A stretch of 64,000 nt of DNA, taken from assembly GCF_011772445.1 (NCBI RefSeq), contig NZ_WVZN01000047.1:259712-323711 (forward strand), given 5' to 3'. The notes under the pieces are model-generated. The model was not told where the DNA came from. It did no database searches and was given only the letters and a program-made list of their open reading frames with translations. The translations under genes were made by a program, and so were the position numbers. Below, piece by piece: positions 43,639 to 55,391 of the stretch. The stretch's first letter is position 1, and every line of letters starts with the position of its first letter. This stretch comes from Hydrogenophaga sp. Its GTDB lineage: Bacteria; Pseudomonadota; Gammaproteobacteria; Burkholderiales; Burkholderiaceae_C.

Positions 43639-44502
43639 TCAGAGCAGGTTGGCGCTGCGCGCCGCGGCCTCGATGCCCTTGTAGTTCTCGGCCTTGGTCG
43701 GCACGAAGCGCGTGGCGCGCTGCAGGTCCAGCACCGCTTTGCCCTCGGGCGTGGCCCGGTCCAGCTTGAGCAGCGCGGCCGCCAGCTTCTCGCGCTGCGC
43801 GGCGGGCATGTCGGCGTGCACCGACCAGTTGTAGTCGTAGTACGGCGGGGTGGTGTAGATCACACGCACCTTCTCGGTGTCGACCTTCTTGTCGGCCACG
43901 AACTTCTCCCACACCGAGATGTTGAGCGCCCCGCCCTGCACCTTGCCCGAGGCCACGGCCGCGATGGTGGCGTCGTGCGCGCCGCTGTAGGCGACGCGGC
44001 CGAAGTCCTTTTCGGGGTTGATGTTGGCCTGCAGGAGGAAGCTGCGAGGCATGAGGTGGCCCGAGGTGCTGCTCTGCGAGCCGAAGCTCACGTCCTTGCC
44101 CTTGAGGTCGGCCAGGGTCTTCACCGACGGGTCGCTGGAGATGAAGACCGAGCGGAATTTCTCGTCTTCCTCGCGCTGCACCAGGGGAATGACCTTGCCG
44201 CCCGAGCGCACGTTGGCCTGCACGAAGGTGAAGCCACCGAACCAGGCCATGTCCACCTTCTTGTTCACCAGCGCCTCCACGGCGGCGGCGTAGTCGGTGA
44301 CGGGCGTGTACTCCACCTTCATGCCCAGCGTGCCTTCGAGGTACTTCACCAGCGGCGCGGCCTTGCGCGCGAGCTCGGTGGGCGATTCGTCGGGGATGGC
44401 AGTGAGGCGGAACACCTGTTGCGCCTGGGCGCCGAAGGCCATGAGGCCGACGCCCAGCACGAGGGTGCGGCGGAAACGGTGAAACGAAGACAGGCTGGTC
44501 AT
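43639..44502 (-). CDS. PhnD-like binding protein (putative selenate/phosphonate type)
   Basis: A 287-residue periplasmic binding protein. The signal peptide ends near FGAQAQQ. The mature part starts FRLTAIPDESPTELARKAAP and includes VEALVNKKVDMAWFGGFTFV and QSSTSGHLMPRSFLL, the PhnD layout. Similar proteins in Burkholderiales are annotated as putative selenate ABC transporter binding proteins. No ATPase or permease for it is adjacent, so it is an orphan in this window. It converges on the ModE-like gene. Confidence 0.85.
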   Translation of the reverse strand: MTSLSSFHRFRRTLVLGVGLMAFGAQAQQVFRLTAIPDESPTELARKAAPLVKYLEGTLGMKVEYTPVTDYAAAVEALVNKKVDMAWFGGFTFVQANVRSGGKVIPLVQREEDEKFRSVFISSDPSVKTLADLKGKDVSFGSQSSTSGHLMPRSFLLQANINPEKDFGRVAYSGAHDATIAAVASGKVQGGALNISVWEKFVADKKVDTEKVRVIYTTPPYYDYNWSVHADMPAAQREKLAAALLKLDRATPEGKAVLDLQRATRFVPTKAENYKGIEAAARSANLL

Positions 44503-44630
44503 GGTGGCTTCCTGATGAAGTGAGGAAAGGACTCGAAGAAAACGGGCGCAGCCTTGCGATCAGGGAAGGCGGCATGCCCACGGCGCAAGCGCCGCTGGCC
44601 TGGTGGGCTGTCCCGGGCCGGCGGCGGATG

Positions 44631-45254
44631 TTAACGGTGCGGAGTGTCGGTCGGCCCCGCAGAGCCGGGCCACTCGCCGAGCAGCTCGGCGGGTGTCGGT
44701 TTGTCGAACTTCGGTCGGCCCACGCCCTGCGGCGTGCCCAGCACCATCCAGCCGACCAGGGTTTCGCCGGGCCGGCAGAAGGCGGACACCACGGACGGGT
44801 CGCGCACCTTGCTGCCCGAGAGCATCTTGCCCCCGTAGCCCAGCGCGTGAGCGGCGGTCAGGAAGTTCGCCAGCGCACCGCCGAGCGCGATCCACTGCTC
44901 GTGCACGGTGGCCAGCGGATGGCCGGCGTCGATGCGGGCGATCACCGCCACCAGCAAGGGCGGCGCGGTGGCGCGCTCGCGGTCGCGCTGCGCCTGTTCG
45001 GCGGACTTGCCCTGTGCCAGCGCGGCGGATTCGAACAGATTGGCCAGGTCTTGCTTCGCCGCGCCGCGCACCACGGCGAAGCGGTAAGGCACGAGGCCGG
45101 CATGGTCGGGCGCGCGCAGCGCGGCGGTGGCCATGCGCAACAGCTCGTCGTGCGAGGGCGCGGGCTCGCGCAGGTACTTGGTGCCGACGGAGACGCGCGA
45201 GAGCATCGGCTCGAGCGGGTCATCGTGTGGTGCTGAATCGGGGGAGGTGCTCAT
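44631..45254 (-). CDS. Nitroreductase-family flavoprotein
   Basis: A 207-residue nitroreductase-fold protein. FMN-binding features are SRVSVGTKYLREPAPSHDEL at the N-terminus, APDHAGLVPYRFAVV, and the late GYGGKMLSGSKVRDPSV region. It resembles the YdjA-like small nitroreductases; the substrate is unknown. Its ATG at 45254 overlaps the stop of the YafY-type regulator (ATGA), so the pair is an operon and the regulator probably controls it. Confidence 0.88.
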   Translation of the reverse strand: MSTSPDSAPHDDPLEPMLSRVSVGTKYLREPAPSHDELLRMATAALRAPDHAGLVPYRFAVVRGAAKQDLANLFESAALAQGKSAEQAQRDRERATAPPLLVAVIARIDAGHPLATVHEQWIALGGALANFLTAAHALGYGGKMLSGSKVRDPSVVSAFCRPGETLVGWMVLGTPQGVGRPKFDKPTPAELLGEWPGSAGPTDTPHR

Positions 45255-46252
45255 GTCGCTCGATCGGGCGTGTTCGCCGCGGGGACGGCGGCGTGGCGCT
45301 GGTGAATGGCCTGGGCCAGGCGACGGACCTGCGCGCGCAGCGCAGCGGGTTCGATGGCCTCGACCTCGGCACCATACCCCAGGATCTGCCGCGCGCCGTG
45401 CTCCAGGGACTCGAACGACAGAGCCAGGCAGGACCAACCCGCGGGCGCGCGGATCCGTGGCGGCGCGGCCGTGGGAACGGCGGGCAGCCGGGCGTTGGCG
45501 AGCCACACCACCGCGCGTGGCGAAGCCAGCACGCAAGCGCGCAGCGGCCGAAGGCCGGCCTCGAAGCGTGCGGACGACGCCTGCCAGTAGCGGGCCAGGT
45601 CGAAGCCCCGCGGGCGCCGCACGCCGGTTTTCAGGACAGCGAGGCCTTGCACGCTCGCCAGGCGCCAGGTGCGCACCTCGCTCTGCCCCGCCTCGCGTGC
45701 CACCAGGTACCAGGCGCCGGCCTTGAGCACCAGGCCCAGCGGCTCCAGTTCGCGCGGTGAACGGCCGCGCCAGCTTGCGTAGTCGACGCGCAGGCGCCGC
45801 CCTGTCCACACGGCCTGGGCCGCCTCGCGCAAAAAGGCGGGCTTGTCCGATTCGCGGTACCAGTCCAGCGGATCGATGTGCAGGCGCTCGGCCACGACAG
45901 CGGCGCTGTCGCGCCAGGGCGCCGGCACGCTGGCCACCAGCTTCAGGCGCGCCGAGGCCGCGGCCTCGCCCAGGCCCAGGGCCGTCGCCGGCCCCGGCAG
46001 GCCGGCGAACAACAAGGCGTTGGCCTCGTCCCCGGTCATGCCGGTGAGTTGAGTGGTCCAGCCGGGCTGCAGCTGGAAGCCCCCCTGATGCCCGCGCTCG
46101 CCCCACAGCGGCACACCGGCCGCCGAGAGCTGGTCGATGTCGCGCAGCACCGTGCGCTCGGACACCTCGAGCGCACGGGCCAGCGCGCCGGCCGTCATCC
46201 GGCCGTTGGCCTGCAAGAGCATGAGGATGGACAGGAGGCGGCTGGCTTTCAT
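45251..46252 (-). CDS. YafY-type HTH/WYL-domain regulator
   Basis: A 333-residue regulator with an N-terminal DeoR-like helix-turn-helix (MTAGALARALEVSERTVLRD) and a C-terminal WYL domain (LRVDYASWRGRSPRELEPLG and KAGAWYLVAREAG). WYL domains sense nucleic acid or small ligands. The gene is translationally coupled to the nitroreductase and divergent from the NIPSNAP gene across a clear palindrome that may be its operator. Confidence 0.88.
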   Translation of the reverse strand: MKASRLLSILMLLQANGRMTAGALARALEVSERTVLRDIDQLSAAGVPLWGERGHQGGFQLQPGWTTQLTGMTGDEANALLFAGLPGPATALGLGEAAASARLKLVASVPAPWRDSAAVVAERLHIDPLDWYRESDKPAFLREAAQAVWTGRRLRVDYASWRGRSPRELEPLGLVLKAGAWYLVAREAGQSEVRTWRLASVQGLAVLKTGVRRPRGFDLARYWQASSARFEAGLRPLRACVLASPRAVVWLANARLPAVPTAAPPRIRAPAGWSCLALSFESLEHGARQILGYGAEVEAIEPAALRAQVRRLAQAIHQRHAAVPAANTPDRAT

Positions 46253-46264
46253 CGGTTTTCAATC

Positions 46265-46281
46265 ATGACATGCCTTGTCAT
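46265..46281. promoter_or_regulatory. Palindromic operator between the YafY-type and NIPSNAP genes
   Basis: ATGACATGCCTTGTCAT is a perfect inverted repeat (ATGACA-N5-TGTCAT). It lies 13 bp upstream of the regulator start and 50 bp upstream of the divergent gene, placed to control both. The YafY-type protein is the natural candidate to bind it. Confidence 0.65.
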
Positions 46282-46330
46282 ATTGGCGCTGCCAGCATCG
46301 CGCCTTCCATCACCACGAGGCATGCGCACC

Positions 46331-47590
46331 ATGACAACCCCCACGCAAGACAGGGCGAGCGCCCGGCACGACTTCGACTTCCTGGTCGGCCACTGGACCA
46401 CCCGACAGCGGCGCCTGAAGCACCGGCTGCAAGGCAGCGACGACTGGGAAAGCTTCGACGCAACGACGGTCAACCAGCACCTGCCGGGCGGCGTCATCAA
46501 TTTCGACACCCTGGTGGCGCCGGGCTGGCGCCCGGGCTGGGTGGGCATGTCGCTGCGTGTCTTCAACCCGGTCAGCAACCTGTGGAGCATCCACTGGGTG
46601 ACCAACGAGGGCGGCGGGATCGACCCGGCGACCGGGCGTCTCGACGCGCCGGTGGTGGGTCGCTTCGATGGCGACGAGGGCGTCTTCGAAGGCGAAGACC
46701 TGTTCGACGGCCGCGCGATCCGCGTGCGCTTTCACTGGCAGCGCCAGGGCCGGGACCGGGCGCGCTGGCAGCAGGCCTTCTCGGACGATGGCGGGCTGAA
46801 CTGGGAGGTGAACTGGGTCATGGAATTCGAGCGTGCAGGCTCGCCGCGCGCCGACGAGGTGCCGGCGCTCGACATCGACTGCCAGGTGATCGAACTGCGC
46901 CAGTACACCTTGCACCCGGGTCGGCGCGACACGCTGATCGAGCTCTTCGACAGCACCTTCGTCGAATCGCAGGAAGACCTGGCCATGGCCGTGATGGGCC
47001 AGTTCCGCGACCTGGACGCGCCCGATCGTTTCGTGTGGCTGCGCGGCTTCGCCGACATGGACAGCCGCGCCAGGGGCCTGGCGGCCTTCTACGGCGGGCC
47101 CGTGTGGCGGGCGCACCGCGAGGCCGCCAACGCCACCATGATCGACTCGGACGACGTGCTGCTGCTGCGGCCCGCCTGGCGGGGCGCCGGCGTTTCGATG
47201 CATGGGCGCCATCGGGCACGCGCCACGGCGTGCGCGCTGCCCCAGGGCGTGTTGAGCGCCCGGGTGATGCCCTTGCATGAACCGGCCAGCGCGGACCTGC
47301 TGCGCCATTGCCGCGAAACCCTCACGCCGCGCCTGCGCAGCGGCGGTGCCGACGTGCTGGGCTGGTACGTCAGCGAGACCGCGCCGAACAACTTTGCGCG
47401 CCTGCCCGTGCGCGAGGGAGAACAGGTGCTGGTGGTGTTTGCGATGTTCGCCAGCCCGATGGCGCTGGACGCGTTCGAGCGCAGCGGCGCCTGGGCGCAT
47501 GCCTGGCAGGGCATGCCCTCGGGCTGGCTCGCGGGCGAATCGCAGCACCTTCGACTGCAGCCGACCACGCGCTCGGCGATCCACGCCTGA
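46331..47590 (+). CDS. Two-domain protein: DUF1579-like N-terminus plus NIPSNAP C-terminus
   Basis: A 419-residue protein. Residues 1 to about 175 look like a lipocalin-type DUF1579-like domain (HDFDFLVGHWTTRQRRLKHR and WSIHWVTNEGG). Residues about 180 to 280 form a NIPSNAP ferredoxin-like domain (QVIELRQYTLHPGRRDTLIE, DRFVWLRGFADMDSRARGLA), and the last third looks like a second, degenerate one. The function is unknown. The ATG at 46331 has GAGG 10 bases upstream; an ATG at 46322 is too close to it. It is divergent from the YafY-type regulator. Confidence 0.75.
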   Translation: MTTPTQDRASARHDFDFLVGHWTTRQRRLKHRLQGSDDWESFDATTVNQHLPGGVINFDTLVAPGWRPGWVGMSLRVFNPVSNLWSIHWVTNEGGGIDPATGRLDAPVVGRFDGDEGVFEGEDLFDGRAIRVRFHWQRQGRDRARWQQAFSDDGGLNWEVNWVMEFERAGSPRADEVPALDIDCQVIELRQYTLHPGRRDTLIELFDSTFVESQEDLAMAVMGQFRDLDAPDRFVWLRGFADMDSRARGLAAFYGGPVWRAHREAANATMIDSDDVLLLRPAWRGAGVSMHGRHRARATACALPQGVLSARVMPLHEPASADLLRHCRETLTPRLRSGGADVLGWYVSETAPNNFARLPVREGEQVLVVFAMFASPMALDAFERSGAWAHAWQGMPSGWLAGESQHLRLQPTTRSAIHA

Positions 47591-47634
47591 ACCGCGCGAC
47601 GGCGCGGGCTCGCCGGTGTGCCGTGGAGGCGGCG

Positions 47635-48852
47635 TCAGCCGCGCGGCAGGCGGCGCGCGATCTCGGCCACGAGACGCCGCGCCAGCGCCAGCTTGCCGTC
47701 GCGCGGCAGCTCGGTGCTGCCCTGCTCGTCCACCAGCAGCAGCGCGTTGTGGTCGTGGCCGAAGGTGTCGGGCCCGATGTTGCCCACCAGAAGCGGCACG
47801 CCCTTGCGCGCGCGCTTGGCCTGGGCGTGGGCCAGCAGGTCGTGGCTTTCGGCGGCGAAGCCCACGCAATACAGCGTGCCGCTCTGCGCGCGGGCGCTGG
47901 CCGCCACGCCGGCCAGGATGTCGGGGTTCTCCACGAAGGCCAGCGCGGGCACCTCGCCGCTGCCGTCCTTCTTGATCTTCTGGTCGGCCGCGCTGGCCGG
48001 GCGCCAGTCGGCCACGGCGGCGGCGGCGACGAAGACGTCGGCCGCGTCGGCACTGGCCATCACGGCCCGCTGCATCTCCTGGGCGGACATCACGTCCACC
48101 CGCTGCACGCCGCGCGGCGTGGGCAGGGCCACGGGGCCGGCCACCAGCGTCACCTGGGCACCGGCCTCGTGCGCGGCGCGCGCGATGGCGAAGCCCATCT
48201 TGCCGCTGGAGCGGTTGGTGAGCCCCCGCACGGGGTCGATGGCCTCGAAGGTGGGCCCGGCCGTGATGAGCACGTGCCGGCCGGCCAGCACCTTGGGCTG
48301 GAAGTGGCGCACCACCTCGTAGAGCAGTTCGTCCGGCTCCAGCATGCGGCCATCACCGGTCTCGCCGCAGGCCTGTTCACCGGCCCCCACCCCCAGCACC
48401 ACGGTGCCGTCGGCGCGCAGTTGCGCCAGGTTGCGCTGCGTGGCGGGATGGGCGTACATCTCGCGGTTCATGGCCGGCGCCACCAGCAGCGGCACGCGGT
48501 CCATGGGCCGGGCCAGGCACAGCAGCGACAGCAGGTCATCGGCCCGGCCGTGCAGCAGCTTGGCCATGAAGTCCGCGCTGGCGGGGGCGATGACGATGGC
48601 GTCGGCCCCGCGGCTGAGGTTGATGTGGGGCATGTTGTTGCCCTCGCGGGCGTCCCACTGCGAGCTGTAGACCGTGCGGCCCGACAGCGCCTGCATCGTC
48701 ACCGGGGTGATGAAGTGCTCGGCCGCCTCGGTCATCACCACCTGCACGCTGGCGCCGGCCTTGACCAGGCCGCGGCAGAACTCGGCCGCCTTGTAACAGG
48801 CCACGCCGCCGCTGAGGCCCAGCACGATGTGTTTTCCCGCAAGATCGCTCAT
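47635..48852 (-). CDS. coaBC: Bifunctional phosphopantothenoylcysteine decarboxylase/synthetase
   Basis: A 405-residue fused enzyme of coenzyme A synthesis. The CoaC flavoprotein half starts [19 protein letters not shown] and has the active-site region [16 protein letters not shown]. The CoaB half has [20 protein letters not shown] and [11 protein letters not shown], with a lysine in ADQKIKK. It joins cysteine to 4'-phosphopantothenate and then decarboxylates the product. It is divergent from pyrG. Confidence 0.96.
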   Translation of the reverse strand: MSDLAGKHIVLGLSGGVACYKAAEFCRGLVKAGASVQVVMTEAAEHFITPVTMQALSGRTVYSSQWDAREGNNMPHINLSRGADAIVIAPASADFMAKLLHGRADDLLSLLCLARPMDRVPLLVAPAMNREMYAHPATQRNLAQLRADGTVVLGVGAGEQACGETGDGRMLEPDELLYEVVRHFQPKVLAGRHVLITAGPTFEAIDPVRGLTNRSSGKMGFAIARAAHEAGAQVTLVAGPVALPTPRGVQRVDVMSAQEMQRAVMASADAADVFVAAAAVADWRPASAADQKIKKDGSGEVPALAFVENPDILAGVAASARAQSGTLYCVGFAAESHDLLAHAQAKRARKGVPLLVGNIGPDTFGHDHNALLLVDEQGSTELPRDGKLALARRLVAEIARRLPRG

Positions 48853-48891
48853 GGAGGCGCAATGTAGCAGTGCGACGCAAGAACACCCTGA

Positions 48892-50637
<1,746 letters not shown>

Positions 50638-50647
50638 GGACATCCCC

Positions 50648-51505
50648 ATGAAGCTCTGCGGATTCGACGTCGGCCTGGACAAGCCCTTCTTCCTCATCGC
50701 CGGCCCCTGCGTCATCGAGTCCGAGCAGTTGCAGATGGACGTGGCCGGGCGGCTGAAGGAGATCACCGGTTCGCTGGGCATTTCCTTCATCTTCAAGAGC
50801 AGCTTCGACAAGGCCAATCGCAGCAGCGGCAAGAGCTTTCGCGGCCCGGGCCGCGAGGCCGGCCTGGCCGTGCTGGCCAAGGTGAAGTCCCAGTTGGGTG
50901 TGCCCGTCATCACCGACGTGCACAGTGAGGACGACATCGCCCCGGCCGCCGCCGTGTGCGACGTGCTGCAGACCCCGGCCTTCCTGTGCCGCCAGACCGA
51001 CTTCATCCGCGCCGTGGCGCAGAGCGGCAAGCCGGTGAACATCAAGAAGGGCCAGTTCCTCGCGCCGCACGACATGAAGAACGTGATCGACAAGGCGCGC
51101 GACGCGGCCCGCGATGCCGGCCTGCCCGAAGACAGTTTCCTGGCCTGCGAGCGCGGCGCGAGCTTCGGCTACAACAACCTCGTCTCCGACATGCGCTCGC
51201 TGGCCATCATGCGCGAGACCGGTGCGCCGGTCGTCTTCGACGCCACCCACAGCGTGCAACTGCCCGGCGGGCAAGGCACCAGCTCCGGCGGCCAGCGCGA
51301 ATTCGTGCCCGTGCTGGCCCGCGCGGCGGTGGCGGTCGGCGTGTCCGGCCTGTTCATGGAAACCCACCCGGACCCGGCCAAGGCCCTGAGCGACGGACCC
51401 AACGCCGTGCCGCTCAAACACATGCCGGCGCTGCTGGAAACCCTGCTCGCGCTGGACGCGGTGACCAAGAAGAACGGTTACCTCGAGGACCGGTTCAACG
51501 CCTGA
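50648..51505 (+). CDS. kdsA: 3-deoxy-D-manno-octulosonate 8-phosphate synthase
   Basis: A 285-residue aldolase that condenses phosphoenolpyruvate with arabinose 5-phosphate, the first committed step to the Kdo sugar of lipopolysaccharide. Motifs are [31 protein letters not shown] and [20 protein letters not shown]. It follows pyrG by 10 bp. The presence of Kdo synthesis confirms a Gram-negative host. Confidence 0.97.
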   Translation: MKLCGFDVGLDKPFFLIAGPCVIESEQLQMDVAGRLKEITGSLGISFIFKSSFDKANRSSGKSFRGPGREAGLAVLAKVKSQLGVPVITDVHSEDDIAPAAAVCDVLQTPAFLCRQTDFIRAVAQSGKPVNIKKGQFLAPHDMKNVIDKARDAARDAGLPEDSFLACERGASFGYNNLVSDMRSLAIMRETGAPVVFDATHSVQLPGGQGTSSGGQREFVPVLARAAVAVGVSGLFMETHPDPAKALSDGPNAVPLKHMPALLETLLALDAVTKKNGYLEDRFNA

Positions 51506-51548
51506 ACGCGCCCACTTTTTTTATTGACTTTGACCAGAGGACCCTTGA

Positions 51549-52835
<1,287 letters not shown>

Positions 52836-52842
52836 TCCACTG

Positions 52843-53118
52843 ATGGCCAACCGCCTTATCCCCGGCCTGCTGGTCGCGCTGCTGCTGGTGCTGCACGCGC
52901 AGCTCTGGTTCGGCCGGGGCAGCGTGCCGCAGGTGGCGCAACTGCGCCGCGACCTGGCCGCGCAGCAAGAGGCGAACGAGCTGGCCAGACAGCGCAACGC
53001 GCAGGTCGCCAGCGAGCTGCGCGACCTGCAGGAGGGGCTGGAGATGGTCGAGGAACTGGCGCGCCAGGACCTCGGCATGGTCAAGCCCAACGAGATCTTC
53101 GTGCAGATCGCGCGCTGA
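52843..53118 (+). CDS. ftsB: Cell division protein FtsB
   Basis: A 91-residue bitopic membrane protein: an N-terminal helix (IPGLLVALLLVLHAQLWFG), then a coiled coil of about 50 residues (LRRDLAAQQEANELARQRNA) and the FtsB/DivIC-type end EELARQDLGMVKPNEIFVQ. It forms the FtsQLB complex of the divisome. It lies just after eno, as in many proteobacteria. Confidence 0.93.
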   Translation: MANRLIPGLLVALLLVLHAQLWFGRGSVPQVAQLRRDLAAQQEANELARQRNAQVASELRDLQEGLEMVEELARQDLGMVKPNEIFVQIAR

Positions 53119-53151
53119 TCCCCAGCGGATCGGCGCTTTCCCCCCTTTCCC

Positions 53152-53802
53152 ATGCTCACGGTGACGCTGCTCGGCGGCGAGTCCAGCGGCAAGTCCACGC
53201 TGGCGCGGCAGTTGCACGCCGCGCTGCAGGCGCAGGGCATTGACAGCGCCTTGGTGCCGGAGCACCTGCGCGCATGGTGCGAAGCGGCCGGCCGGGCACC
53301 GCAGGCCCACGAGCAGGCCGCCATCGCGGCCGAACAGACCCGCCTGATCGAGTCGACACGCGCCGAGGTGGTGATCGCCGACACCACGGCGCTCATGGTC
53401 GCCGCCTACAGCGAGCTGTATTTCAACGACCGCAGCCTCTGGCGCGAGGCCCTGGCCGCGCAGCGCCGCCTGGGCCTGACGCTGCTGATGGGCCTGGACC
53501 TGCCCTGGGTGTCCGACGGCTTCTTTCGCGACAGCCCCGTCGTGCGCGAGGCCACCGACGCCGTGCTGCGTCGCGAGCTGCAGGGCGAGGGCATCGGCTT
53601 TCAGACCGTCTATGGCCAGGGCACGCAGCGCCTGCGCGCCGCGCTGCGCGCCGTGGGCGCCGCGCTGGGCCGCGAGCTGCTGCCCGACGACCCGCTGCTG
53701 CGCGAGGGCTCGGGCCGCTGGCAGTGCGAGGCCTGCAGCGACCCCGATTGCGAGCACCGCCTGTTCAGCGCCCTGCTCGCGCGCCGCAGCGGCGGGGGCT
53801 GA
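53152..53802 (+). CDS. NadR/AAA_28-like P-loop ATPase
   Basis: A 216-residue P-loop protein with Walker A LLGGESSGKSTLARQL (residues about 6-21) and a Walker B-like IADTTALMVAAYSELYF. It resembles the ribosylnicotinamide kinase half of NadR and AAA_28 ATPases. The C-terminus has a cysteine cluster, CEACSDPDCEH, that is not part of the usual kinase fold and could bind metal. Substrate unknown. It converges on hslO. Confidence 0.75.
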   Translation: MLTVTLLGGESSGKSTLARQLHAALQAQGIDSALVPEHLRAWCEAAGRAPQAHEQAAIAAEQTRLIESTRAEVVIADTTALMVAAYSELYFNDRSLWREALAAQRRLGLTLLMGLDLPWVSDGFFRDSPVVREATDAVLRRELQGEGIGFQTVYGQGTQRLRAALRAVGAALGRELLPDDPLLREGSGRWQCEACSDPDCEHRLFSALLARRSGGG

Positions 53803-53805
53803 AAC

Positions 53806-54783
53806 TCACTGAGGCCGGTCGGTACCGGGCGGCTGGGCCAGCGGCTGCAGAAAGATCTGCGCCGCGTCCACCGGGTCGAATTGATAGCCCGCGCCGCAGA
53901 ACTCGCAGTTCACCTCGATCTGGCCCTGCTCTTCCAGGATGGACTCGACTTCGTCGCGGCCGAGCGAGCGCAGCATGCCGCCCACGCGCTCACGCGAGCA
54001 GGTGCAGGCGAAGCGCGGCCCCGCGCCGGCCAGCAGCGGGTCGAAGCGTCGCAGGTCTTCCTCCCAGAACAGCCGGTGCAGGATGGTGTCGGCATCGAGT
54101 TCGAGCAGTTCCTCGCGCTTCAGACTGCTCGCCAGGATGGCGATGCGGTTGTAGTCCTCGTTGCGGCCGATCTGGTCCTCGTCGCGCTGCTGCGACTGGG
54201 CCGCGAGGTTGCCCTCGCCCTGCAGCGGCAGGCGCTGGATCAGCAGCCCGGCGGCCATCTTGTCGTTCGCGGCCAGCACCAGCTTGGTGTCGAGCTGCTC
54301 GCTCTGCAGCATGTAGTGCTCGATCACCTCGCTGAGCTTTTCCAGCTTCTCGCGCTGATCGCCGAACAGCGACACCACGCCCTGGTAGGGCTGCTGGCCC
54401 GGCTGGCGGTCCTTCGGGTCGAGCGTGATGGCGCATCGGCCCTGGTTGGTGACGTTGACCATGTGCGACAGCGGCGCGTCCTCGGCCACCTCGCCATCCA
54501 CGCTGGCGGTGGCGCGCAGGCGCAGGTCGGGCTGCACCTCGGCCACGGCCAGCTTCACCGGGCCGTCGCCGTGGATCTGCATGACCAGGGCGCCGTCGAA
54601 CTTGATGTTGGCCTGCATCAGCGTGGCCGCGGCCGTCATCTCGCCCAGCAGTTCGGTCACGGCCGCGGGGTAGCCGCCGGCCTGCGCGCGGCGCTGCAGG
54701 ATCTCCTGCCAGGCGTCGGTGATGCGCACCAGCATGCCGCGCACCGGCAGGCCTTCGAACACGAATTTGTGGAGCTCGGACAC
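53806..54783 (-). CDS. hslO: Redox-regulated chaperone Hsp33
   Basis: A 325-residue Hsp33. The zinc-binding redox switch has the first cysteine pair in FACTCSRERVGGM (C-x-C) and the second in NCEFCGAGYQFD (C-x2-C), both intact. The N-terminal chaperone domain includes LVRITDAWQEIL and GEMTAAATLMQANIKFDGAL. It is activated by oxidation and protects unfolding proteins. It starts with GTG at 54783 and follows the carbonic anhydrase gene. Confidence 0.96.
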   Translation of the reverse strand: MSELHKFVFEGLPVRGMLVRITDAWQEILQRRAQAGGYPAAVTELLGEMTAAATLMQANIKFDGALVMQIHGDGPVKLAVAEVQPDLRLRATASVDGEVAEDAPLSHMVNVTNQGRCAITLDPKDRQPGQQPYQGVVSLFGDQREKLEKLSEVIEHYMLQSEQLDTKLVLAANDKMAAGLLIQRLPLQGEGNLAAQSQQRDEDQIGRNEDYNRIAILASSLKREELLELDADTILHRLFWEEDLRRFDPLLAGAGPRFACTCSRERVGGMLRSLGRDEVESILEEQGQIEVNCEFCGAGYQFDPVDAAQIFLQPLAQPPGTDRPQ

Positions 54784-54817
54784 GGATTTCCTTCAAGCAA
54801 AGGTCGGCAGATGGTGC

Positions 54818-55342
54818 TCAGCCGACGCGATTCAAGCCCTTGCGGTAGCGCTGGGCGTTCTCCACATAGTGGGCCGCGCTGCGGCGCAGGCCCTCGATCT
54901 GTTCGGGCGTGAGCTGGCGCACCACCTTGGCCGGGCTGCCCAGGATCATGGAGCCGTCGGGAAACTCCTTGCCCTCGGTCACCAGGGCGCGCGCGCCCAC
55001 CAGGCAGTTCTTGCCGATCTTCGCGCCGTTGAGCACGGTGGCGCCGATGCCGATGAGCGACTCGTCGCCGATGGTGCAGCCGTGCAGCATGACCTGGTGG
55101 CCGATGGTGACGCGCTCGCCCACCACCAGCGGGAAGCCGTGGTCGGCGTGCATCACGGTGCCGTCCTGCACGTTGCTGCCCTTGCCGACGGTGATGGTCT
55201 CGGTGTCGCCGCGCAGCACGGCGCCGAACCACACGCTGCTGTCCTCGTGCAGGTGCACGTTGCCCATCACTTGCGCGCTGTCGGCGACCCAGGCCGACTC
55301 GGCCATCGTCGGCGCCACGCCATCGAGTTCATACAGTGCCAT
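54818..55342 (-). CDS. Gamma-class carbonic anhydrase-like protein
   Basis: A 174-residue left-handed beta-helix protein with hexapeptide repeats. The three metal-binding histidines fit GTVMHADHGFP and TIGHQVMLHGC, and SSVWFGAVLRGDTETITVG precedes them. Close relatives are annotated YrdA or gamma carbonic anhydrase; activity in such proteins varies. It lies 34 bp upstream of hslO on the same strand. Confidence 0.93.
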   Translation of the reverse strand: MALYELDGVAPTMAESAWVADSAQVMGNVHLHEDSSVWFGAVLRGDTETITVGKGSNVQDGTVMHADHGFPLVVGERVTIGHQVMLHGCTIGDESLIGIGATVLNGAKIGKNCLVGARALVTEGKEFPDGSMILGSPAKVVRQLTPEQIEGLRRSAAHYVENAQRYRKGLNRVG

Positions 55343-55391
55343 GCGGCGGTCTCCTCGGGTGCTGTGGGTGTCGAAACCTAGAATTGTAGGG

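Noticed and set aside
51516..51545. T-tract and TTGACT after kdsA as a terminator or eno promoter.
   Set aside because: No stable stem before the T-run, and no -10 element fits between TTGACT and the eno start.
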